A DNA stretch of 39,404 nt from Polyangiaceae bacterium (GTDB lineage: Bacteria; Myxococcota_A; Polyangia; Polyangiales; Polyangiaceae). Positions 33,782 through 39,404 of the stretch are shown here, piece by piece. Position numbers and translations under genes: made by a program. Where the stretch lies: NCBI GenBank assembly GCA_022842465.1, contig JALHPN010000068.1, positions 1 through 39,404 of the forward strand, written 5' to 3'. Below the pieces are notes generated by a model. That model saw only the letters and a list, made by a program, of their open reading frames with translations, was not told where the DNA came from and did no database searches. How positions within the stretch are numbered: the first letter of the stretch is position 1; each line of letters starts with the position of its first letter.

Positions 33782-34114
33782 ATGGCCGCGTACCACGACG
33801 ACGAGGACCTGGCGCACTTCGGTGACCTCGAGACCCATCACCCCGACCTCTGGAAGGCGTTCTCCGCGTACTACCGCGTGGCGTTCGAGCCTGGGCTCCT
33901 CACGAAGCGCGAGAAGCTCCTCGTCGGCTTCGCGGTTTCGCAGGCCGAGCAGTGCCCGTACTGCATCCACAGCTTCACCGAGCAGTGCCTCGGCGCTGGG
34001 TTGACGATGTCGCACCTCGCCGAGGTCATGCATGCGGCCGCGTCGCTCCGCGCCGGCATCACGCTCGCGCACGGCCTCGTCGCGCACAACAGAGACAAGA
34101 AGCTATCGATGTGA
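33782..34114 (+). CDS. Arsenosugar-associated peroxidase-like (AhpD/carboxymuconolactone-type) protein
   Basis: A 110-residue AhpD-like protein. It opens MAAYHDDEDLAHFGDL, like the arsenosugar-associated family. CPYC with Cys58 and Cys61 (EQCPYCIHSFTEQCL) is the redox pair, and the tail SLRAGITLAHGLVAH is helical. Homologues are encoded with ArsS and are thought to protect against peroxides or act as redox partners, not proven. ATG 33782 fits the family's length; an extension upstream is open but unlike it. The stop overlaps the convergent sterol-desaturase-like gene by 12 bp. Confidence 0.85.
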   Translation: MAAYHDDEDLAHFGDLETHHPDLWKAFSAYYRVAFEPGLLTKREKLLVGFAVSQAEQCPYCIHSFTEQCLGAGLTMSHLAEVMHAAASLRAGITLAHGLVAHNRDKKLSM

Positions 34115-34876
34115 CGCGTCGGGGCGGAAGGGCATCGCGAGCACGTCCCGGAAGCGAAGAGCCTCCGGGTCACGCTGCTCGGGAAGCCCTACCGTGACCG
34201 TATCGGGGACGTCGTCACGGAACGAGCCCGCGACGCGATCGACGAAGGAGAAGATGGTCCCCCAGTTCGCGTTGCGCTCCGACGTGACGATGGAGTGATG
34301 AATGCCGTGGATCCGCGGGGTGACCACCAGCCACGCGAGCGCCCGCTCGAGGCGCGCCGGAAGCCGCACGTTCGCGTGGTGGAACAAGATCGAGATCATC
34401 GTCGCGGTCTGCCACACGCGGAAGGGGCGCGGGCGGACGCCGAGGAGCGCGACCTGCGCCGCGCGCCAGGGGACGGAGAGGACCAACTCGACGACGTGGA
34501 AGCGGAGCGCGGTCGTCGCGTCCATGTCCAGATCTGCGTGGTGCGCCGCGTGGAAGCGCCACAAGAGCTCGGAGCGGTGCGTGAGCCAGTGCCAGGCCGT
34601 GAGCGTCGCGTCGAGCAGCACGACCGCCGAGACGGTCTCGAGCGCCGGTGGCAGCCCGAGGCGCGGAAGGAGCCCGAGCCGACGACGCGCCACGGCGCGC
34701 GTGAGCAGGCCCGAGACGGGCCATTGCACGCAGGCCAGACCTGCCCCCGCGACGGCGGCAACGGCGAGGTTCCGGACGTCACGCCGCCGCTTGTCGTCGG
34801 TCGCGGCCCGGAGCGGCCAGCGCCGCTCTCCGAGGAGCAAGGCGCCGAGGAAGCCGGACACCACGAGCGCGATCAT
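34103..34876 (-). CDS. Sterol desaturase/fatty-acid hydroxylase-like membrane protein
   Basis: A 257-residue membrane di-iron protein. His boxes: HWLTH (96-100, HxxxH), HAAHH (109-113, HxxHH), HH at 166-167, and HGIHH (190-194, HxxHH). These match the fatty-acid hydroxylase superfamily (C5-sterol desaturase-like). Hydrophobic segments flank them (about 1-18, 38-58, 78-98). It could hydroxylate or desaturate a lipid chain. Its ATG overlaps the PLD-like gene stop as ATGA, so the two enzymes are probably made together. Its stop overlaps the convergent peroxidase-like gene. Confidence 0.9.
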   Translation of the reverse strand: MIALVVSGFLGALLLGERRWPLRAATDDKRRRDVRNLAVAAVAGAGLACVQWPVSGLLTRAVARRRLGLLPRLGLPPALETVSAVVLLDATLTAWHWLTHRSELLWRFHAAHHADLDMDATTALRFHVVELVLSVPWRAAQVALLGVRPRPFRVWQTATMISILFHHANVRLPARLERALAWLVVTPRIHGIHHSIVTSERNANWGTIFSFVDRVAGSFRDDVPDTVTVGLPEQRDPEALRFRDVLAMPFRPDASHR

Positions 34877-36048
34877 CGATCGACCGTCGCGGGCCGGGGA
34901 GCGGGATCGGCCCAGAGGAGATGGGGCCACCGGCGGGCGAGGAGGACCTCGATCATCCGGAGCACACGGGCGGAGACGCGGTAGCCGAAGCGCGACGTGA
35001 CCGGCCAGGACCGAGCGATGTCGGCGGTGATGCGACGGCTCCCGTCGAGATCGCGCGCGAACTGTGCCGCGACGCGGGCGACGAAGTCGGGGTCGCGGAC
35101 GAACACGTTCAGCTCGTTTGCGCACGCGATGCTCGTCGGGTTCATGTTGAAGCTGCCCACGGAGCACCAATCGTCGTCGACGAGCGCGTACTTGGCATGC
35201 GTCACGGTGCGTTGGTACTCGTACACCTCGACGTCGGACTCCAGCCACGCGCGGTACTCGCCGCGAGCAGCCCAGTGCACCGCGGGGAGGTCGGTCTGGT
35301 CGGGAACGACGACCTTGACGTCGACACCGCGACGAGCGGCGTCCGCCACGACCGCGCGCAGCTCGACCGGCGGAAAGTAGTACGCGTTGTGGATCCAGAC
35401 ACACCGCCTGGCAGCGCGGATCCGAGCGCAGTGCTCGTCGAGGACGGACGCCCAGCCACCCGCGAGGTCGGAGACGAGCGAGAGCTCCGGATGATCGAAG
35501 CGTGAGGTCGCCGCGCTCGGTGGGGTGTCGACGTCACGCTCCTCCCAGTGCCCTTCGAAGATGCGCGCGAAGCCCTCCACGGCTGGCCCCCGCACCCCGA
35601 GGCAGACGTCGAACCAACCCTCGCCCCCCTCCTCTACCGGTAGCCACTCGTTCCCCCAGGCAGACCCTCCGGTGAACGCGACGTCGTCCACGAGGACGAT
35701 GCGGGCGTGGTTCCGCGGGAAGATGGCCGCCGGGATGGGGCGTCGCTGACGGTAGGGTCTCGCGCAGATGCCGCGAGCGCGCACCGCGTCGAGGTACGCC
35801 GGCGGCGTGTTCTTGCTCCCGAGGTCGTCGTACAGCAGCCTCACGTCGACGCCCGCAGCGAGGAGCGGCGTGAGCACGTCGACGAGCCGTCGTCCGAGCA
35901 AGTCGTCGCGGAAGATGTACGTCTCGATCCAGACGCGTCGACGCGCCGAACGGATGCCGTCCAGCATCGCCTCGAGCGCGACCGTCATCCCGGCCAGCAA
36001 CTGGAGCTCGTGCTGCGACGTGGAGACGCGTGTTCCGCTCGCGATCAT
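34873..36048 (-). CDS. PLD-family cardiolipin-synthase-like protein, HxR variant in first motif
   Basis: A 391-residue protein with two PLD catalytic regions. The first reads H114-A-R116 followed by D121 (HARIVLVDD) where HxKxxxxD is expected, so Lys is replaced by Arg. The second is canonical: H284-A-K286 and D291 (HAKYALVDD), followed by GSFNMNPTS. VWIETYIFRDD near the N-terminus is typical of ClsB-type phosphatidyltransferases. Length and lack of a TM segment fit ClsB. The Arg variant may be tolerated or indicate altered activity. ATG 36048 has only a weak site. It is coupled to the desaturase-like gene by ATGA and follows the protease-like gene after 56 bp. Confidence 0.88.
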   Translation of the reverse strand: MIASGTRVSTSQHELQLLAGMTVALEAMLDGIRSARRRVWIETYIFRDDLLGRRLVDVLTPLLAAGVDVRLLYDDLGSKNTPPAYLDAVRARGICARPYRQRRPIPAAIFPRNHARIVLVDDVAFTGGSAWGNEWLPVEEGGEGWFDVCLGVRGPAVEGFARIFEGHWEERDVDTPPSAATSRFDHPELSLVSDLAGGWASVLDEHCARIRAARRCVWIHNAYYFPPVELRAVVADAARRGVDVKVVVPDQTDLPAVHWAARGEYRAWLESDVEVYEYQRTVTHAKYALVDDDWCSVGSFNMNPTSIACANELNVFVRDPDFVARVAAQFARDLDGSRRITADIARSWPVTSRFGYRVSARVLRMIEVLLARRWPHLLWADPAPRPATVDR

Positions 36049-36104
36049 CCCCGCTCGCGAGCACGTCGCGTTCCAACCCGCATCGCGCGAGCCCGCAGAG
36101 CTAG

Positions 36105-36986
36105 CTAGTGGCAGGCGACGGGGGCGGCGGGCCTCGTGCCCTTCTCGGCGAGGGCCCTCGCCTGGGCGAGGAGCTCGCGCGCGGGGCCGACGTCGATCCG
36201 CGCGATCGTCGTCGTGCGGAGCGGGGATCCCTCGGGGTCGTCACGATGGGAGATGAGGCCGAACACGTCTCCGCCCGAGCCGTCGACGACCGGACCGCCG
36301 ACGTCGCCGCGGCACAGCGGCGCGTCGATGACGACGTCGCTCCCGCGCGTCTTCCGGACCTCCGCCGTGCGCTGTCCGAGCGGGCGCTTGTCGCCGCGGC
36401 AGTGACCGAAGCCCAGCGCCTGGACCGTCGCGCCCGTCGCCGGCGCGCTGACGACCCGGAGCGGCGCCGCGAACGGCGTGGGCTCCGCGAGCACGAGCAT
36501 CGCGACGTCGAGATCCTTCCACTCGCAGGCGGGGGCGAGCGCGTAGAGGGCCGTGCGGCGCGTCCACGTGAGCGCGGACGAGGCGATCTCGATCGTGTAG
36601 CTCCGGCCCTTCTCGAACGTCGTCAGGCCTGGCCCCTCGTGGTCGTGCTCGAGGCACTGCTGCGCCGTCGCGACGATCTTCGGTCCGAGGACGACCCCGG
36701 AGCAGGTCGAGCCGTTCGGCGTGTGGATGTGGACGAGGGCGCGCTCCTGCTTCGAGTCGGCGGCCGGCCGCTCGGGCTCGACGAGCTCCTCGTCCGACGG
36801 AAGCTCGGTGGAGAGGGCCGACTTCGCCTGGGCCGCGTTCGTCGGCGGCGCGTCGCTCCGAGACGATCCCGGCGCGTTGGGCCGCTCGTTGGAGACGAAG
36901 GACACTTGCGACGGATGGCTGCACGCCAGCGGCGCCGCGAGGAGGGCCACGAGGAGTCCGGTGGAGGCGAGCGTCGAGCGCATCAT
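36105..36986 (-). CDS. Trypsin-fold lipoprotein lacking catalytic His and Ser (pseudoprotease)
   Basis: A 293-residue lipoprotein with signal MMRSTLASTGLLVALLAAPL and lipidation Cys22 (LAC). After a Ser/Pro/Glu linker, residues ~80-280 follow the S1 serine-protease plan: VVLGPKIVATAQQCL, where TAAHC is expected (Gln110 at His); WKDLDVAMLVL with Asp160 kept; and CRGDVGGPVVDG, where GDSGGP is expected (Val229 at Ser). Two of three triad residues are gone, so proteolysis is unlikely, and a binding or regulatory role is more plausible. I start at ATG 36986, the more upstream of two adjacent ATGs; an in-frame GTG at 37004 is also possible. A TACGAT hexamer lies 6 nt upstream. Confidence 0.85.
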   Translation of the reverse strand: MMRSTLASTGLLVALLAAPLACSHPSQVSFVSNERPNAPGSSRSDAPPTNAAQAKSALSTELPSDEELVEPERPAADSKQERALVHIHTPNGSTCSGVVLGPKIVATAQQCLEHDHEGPGLTTFEKGRSYTIEIASSALTWTRRTALYALAPACEWKDLDVAMLVLAEPTPFAAPLRVVSAPATGATVQALGFGHCRGDKRPLGQRTAEVRKTRGSDVVIDAPLCRGDVGGPVVDGSGGDVFGLISHRDDPEGSPLRTTTIARIDVGPARELLAQARALAEKGTRPAAPVACH

Positions 36987-36992
36987 GATGCG

Positions 36993-36998
36993 ATCGTA
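36993..36998 (-). promoter_or_regulatory. -10-like TACGAT before the pseudoprotease
   Basis: TACGAT on the minus strand ends 6 nt before ATG 36986 in the 37-bp gap after the helicase gene; the same hexamer precedes the deacetylase start (20261-20266). Confidence 0.3.
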
Positions 36999-37023
36999 CC
37001 GCACGCGAGGACGTCGCGCGCCG

Positions 37024-39393
37024 TCAGCCGACGCGAAGGAAGCGCGCGAGGACCTTCTTCTCGCCCCACCCCGGGAAGAACGCGACGACCGCCGGCTCCC
37101 CGGAGCTCACGAGCTTCAGGACCTCGCCGCGTCCGAAGCGGTCGTGGACGACGGTCATCCCACGTCGGAGGACGACCTCCTCCCCGGCGTCGCTCGCGTC
37201 GGCGTCGTACTCGACGTAGCGCTCGCCTGCGTCACGCATCGCCGGCGGCGCCGGGGCCTCCTGGGGATGGCGAAAGCCGGCGCCGCGCGGAGCGGTCGGC
37301 GTCGACGGGGACCGCCAGGACGTGGGCGCCGAGCCCCCCGTGGCCGCGCTGCGATCCCGGTCGATCCAGCGCCCCGACGATCCGCTCGCGCGCGCCGCCG
37401 GCGTCTCGAGGTGCTCGACGCCCTCGCGCGGGAGATCGCCGACGAACCGGCTCGGCACGCCGAGCCGCGTGATGCCGAAGATCTGCCGTTGCTTCACGTG
37501 GGTGATGACGAGGTGCTGCCGCGCACGGGTGACGGCGACGTAGGCAAGGCGCCTCTCTTCGTCCATCTCCTCGGAGGAGCGCGGCTCCTGGTTCCGGTAG
37601 GGGAACATGTCCTCCTCCATACCCGTGAGGAGGACGAGCTCGAACTCCAGCCCCTTCGCGCCGTGCACGGTCATGAGGGTGACCTTCTCGGTCTCGCGCC
37701 CGAGATCGTCCGTGTCGCTCTGGAGGCTGACGCGCTCGAGGAATCCCTCGAGCGTCGGGACCTCGCCGCGCGCCTCGGCCTCGGTCGCGTAGTCCAGCAT
37801 CGACCCCTCGAGCTCGGCGAGGTTCTCGAGGCGGCCCTCCGCCTCGGCGGTGTCCTCCTTCTCGAGGGCAGCCTTGTAGCCGCTCTTGGCCAGCACGATC
37901 CGGAGGACGTCCGCCGGGGCGCGGTCCTTCGCCTCGTCGCGGAGGAGCGACATCAGCTCGCGGAACTGCCCGAGCCGCTTCCGCGGCGCGGTCCCGAGGT
38001 CCTCGGCGAAGTCCTCGAGGCGATCGAGCGCTTCCATGATGGAGAGGCGATTCGCGGAGGCGTACGTCGCGACGCGGTCGACGGTGGACTTTCCGATCCC
38101 GCGCGTCGGCACGTTGACGACGCGGAGAAGGTCGACGTCGCTTCGCGGGTTCACGAGCACGCGGAGGTAGGAGAGAGCGTCCTTAACCTCGGCGCGATCG
38201 TAGAACTTCGTTCCGCCCACGATCTGGTACGGCATGTCGACCGCGCGGAGCGCCTCTTCGAGGACGCGCGACTGGGCGTGCACGCGGTAGAAGACGGCGA
38301 TCTCCTTCGGGCGGATCCCGGCCTCGCGCGCGTCCTTCATCGCGCGGACGACGCAGGCGGCCTCGTCGCGCTCGTCGGCGCACGCGATGACGCGAATCGG
38401 CGAGCCGTCGTCGTTGTCGGTCCAGAGCTCCTTCGGCTCCCGCGTAGGCGAGGGCGCGATCACGGCGAGCGCCGAGGAGACGATGCGCTTCGTCGAGCGA
38501 TAGTTCTGCTCGAGCTTGACGACCTTCGCGTCGGGGAAGTCCTTCCGGAAGCCGCGGATGTTCCGCACGTCCGCGCCGCGCCACCGGTAGATCGACTGAT
38601 CGTCGTCGCCGACCACGCAGAGGTTCTTCGTCCGGGCCGAGAGCCGCTGGATCAGGCGGTACTGGATCTGGTTCGTGTCCTGGAACTCGTCGACGAGGAC
38701 GTAGTCGAACTTCCGCTCGAGCGCGTCGCGCGCGCGGACGACCTCGACGCCGACGCTGCCGTCGGCGGGCGCCTCGAGGATGCGGACGACGCCGAGGATG
38801 AGATCCTCGAAGTCGAGCGCGTTGGCCGCGCGGAGCGACTCCTCGTAGCGCTCGTAGGCCTTCCGCACGACGTCATCGACGAAATTGTCGAGTGACATGT
38901 CGCCCGGGCCGCGTCCCTCCTGCTTCTCCTTGTGGACGCGAGAGAGCATCTGCTTCGGCGGATAGCGCTTGTCGTCGAGCCCGAGATCGCGGAGCGCGCG
39001 GGTCATGACGGACTTCTGATCGGTCGTGTCGTAGATGACGAAGCTCTTCGTCCGCTCGATCGCGTCCGGGAAGAGGCGGAGGAACTTCGCGCACGTCGAG
39101 TGGAAGGTGCCGACCCAGAGGTCCCGTGCGACGGGGCCGAGCAGATCGGGGCGCTCGAGCCGCGCGCGCATCTCGCCGGCCGCCTTGTTCGTGAACGTGA
39201 CGGCGAGGATGCGCCACGGCGCGACGTTCTCGCGCGCGACGAGGTTCGCGATGCGGTACGTGATGACGCGCGTCTTGCCCGAGCCCGCGCCGGCGAAGAC
39301 GAGGAGCGGACCCTGTGCGTGGGCGACCGCCTCGGCCTGCGGCGGGTTGAGCTCCGGCAGGACGAGCGTCGCGGGCGCCGGCCGCGGCGGCAC
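37024..39393 (-). CDS. UvrD/PcrA-type DNA helicase (N-terminus at window edge)
   Basis: A 789-residue superfamily 1A helicase that unwinds DNA in repair and clears recombinase from forks. Motifs in order: I GAGSGKT (35-41), Ia TFTNKAA, II DEFQDTN, III DDDQSIYRWRGAD, V LMTVHGAKGLEFE, VI YVAVTRARQHL. The C-terminal Tudor-like domain GMTVVHDRFGRGEV ... FFPGWGEKKVLARFLRV resembles PcrA. The protein is slightly longer than PcrA, with an Ala/Pro/Ser-rich insert near residue 680-720. GTG 39393 is the best start; the frame stays open to the window end, so a few more N-terminal residues cannot be excluded. It leads toward the pseudoprotease gene 37 bp away. Confidence 0.95.
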   Translation of the reverse strand: MPPRPAPATLVLPELNPPQAEAVAHAQGPLLVFAGAGSGKTRVITYRIANLVARENVAPWRILAVTFTNKAAGEMRARLERPDLLGPVARDLWVGTFHSTCAKFLRLFPDAIERTKSFVIYDTTDQKSVMTRALRDLGLDDKRYPPKQMLSRVHKEKQEGRGPGDMSLDNFVDDVVRKAYERYEESLRAANALDFEDLILGVVRILEAPADGSVGVEVVRARDALERKFDYVLVDEFQDTNQIQYRLIQRLSARTKNLCVVGDDDQSIYRWRGADVRNIRGFRKDFPDAKVVKLEQNYRSTKRIVSSALAVIAPSPTREPKELWTDNDDGSPIRVIACADERDEAACVVRAMKDAREAGIRPKEIAVFYRVHAQSRVLEEALRAVDMPYQIVGGTKFYDRAEVKDALSYLRVLVNPRSDVDLLRVVNVPTRGIGKSTVDRVATYASANRLSIMEALDRLEDFAEDLGTAPRKRLGQFRELMSLLRDEAKDRAPADVLRIVLAKSGYKAALEKEDTAEAEGRLENLAELEGSMLDYATEAEARGEVPTLEGFLERVSLQSDTDDLGRETEKVTLMTVHGAKGLEFELVLLTGMEEDMFPYRNQEPRSSEEMDEERRLAYVAVTRARQHLVITHVKQRQIFGITRLGVPSRFVGDLPREGVEHLETPAARASGSSGRWIDRDRSAATGGSAPTSWRSPSTPTAPRGAGFRHPQEAPAPPAMRDAGERYVEYDADASDAGEEVVLRRGMTVVHDRFGRGEVLKLVSSGEPAVVAFFPGWGEKKVLARFLRVG

Positions 39394-39404
39394 GGCGGGC
39401 GCGG

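Overview
The window is about 39.4 kb of very GC-rich (roughly 70% or more), densely coded DNA with 37 protein genes on both strands. No rRNA, tRNA, CRISPR array, insertion sequence or phage gene is visible. Myxococcus-type (TIGR02266-like) PilZ proteins, a transmembrane Ser/Thr kinase, an MglA-like small GTPase, a TPR-PEGA outer-membrane protein and many Ala/Pro/Asp-rich lipoproteins point to a myxobacterium, probably of the Polyangia/Sorangiineae type. The genus is not determinable from this sequence alone.

Layout. 1-4.8 kb: two divergent PilZ (c-di-GMP receptor) genes, a deoxyhypusine-synthase-like gene, a SirB1-type transglutaminase-like gene and a small TRL-type lipoprotein. 5.0-7.6 kb: a translationally coupled three-gene operon (small lipoprotein, YiiX-like permuted papain-fold lipoprotein, secreted barrel-like protein) divergent from another barrel-like protein. 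7.7-17.1 kb: a transmembrane Ser/Thr kinase, a CCA-enzyme-like HD protein without its catalytic head, then a run of lipoproteins around a B12-type radical SAM protein. 17.1-22.9 kb: hflX, a membrane-anchored thioredoxin, a polysaccharide deacetylase behind a degenerate MglA-like GTPase, and a GH113-like glycosidase coupled to a HAD hydrolase. 23.0-30.7 kb: TPR-PEGA protein, metallophosphoesterase, prmC, phosphomannomutase/phosphoglucomutase, a small membrane protein, a DUF805-SRPBCC fusion and a GlnD-like ACT-only protein. 30.8-34.1 kb: an arsenosugar-biosynthesis-like locus (TIGR04283-type glycosyltransferase, Cys-rich flavodoxin-fold protein, ArsS radical SAM enzyme, peroxidase-like CPYC protein). 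34.1-39.4 kb: sterol-desaturase-like protein coupled to a PLD/cardiolipin-synthase-like protein, a trypsin-fold lipoprotein that has lost catalytic His and Ser, and a UvrD/PcrA helicase reaching the window edge.

How the genes work together. The clearest pathway is the arsenosugar locus. In known systems ArsS makes the 5'-deoxyadenosyl-arsenical and the TIGR04283-type glycosyltransferase, with partners, elaborates the sugar. Here no ArsM methyltransferase is present, but an unusual Cys-rich flavoprotein is cotranscribed with the glycosyltransferase, and a coupled pair of lipid-type enzymes lies next door. This is the best candidate for an undescribed pathway variant (arsenosugar to arsenolipid), but that link is inference.

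Two window-wide patterns stand out. Several start codons are preceded within 4-19 nt by a TGCTA-type extended -10 motif, suggesting leaderless or near-leaderless transcripts. Almost all convergent gene pairs are packed end to end (0-22 bp apart, one overlapping by 12 bp); only one junction has room for a recognisable hairpin.
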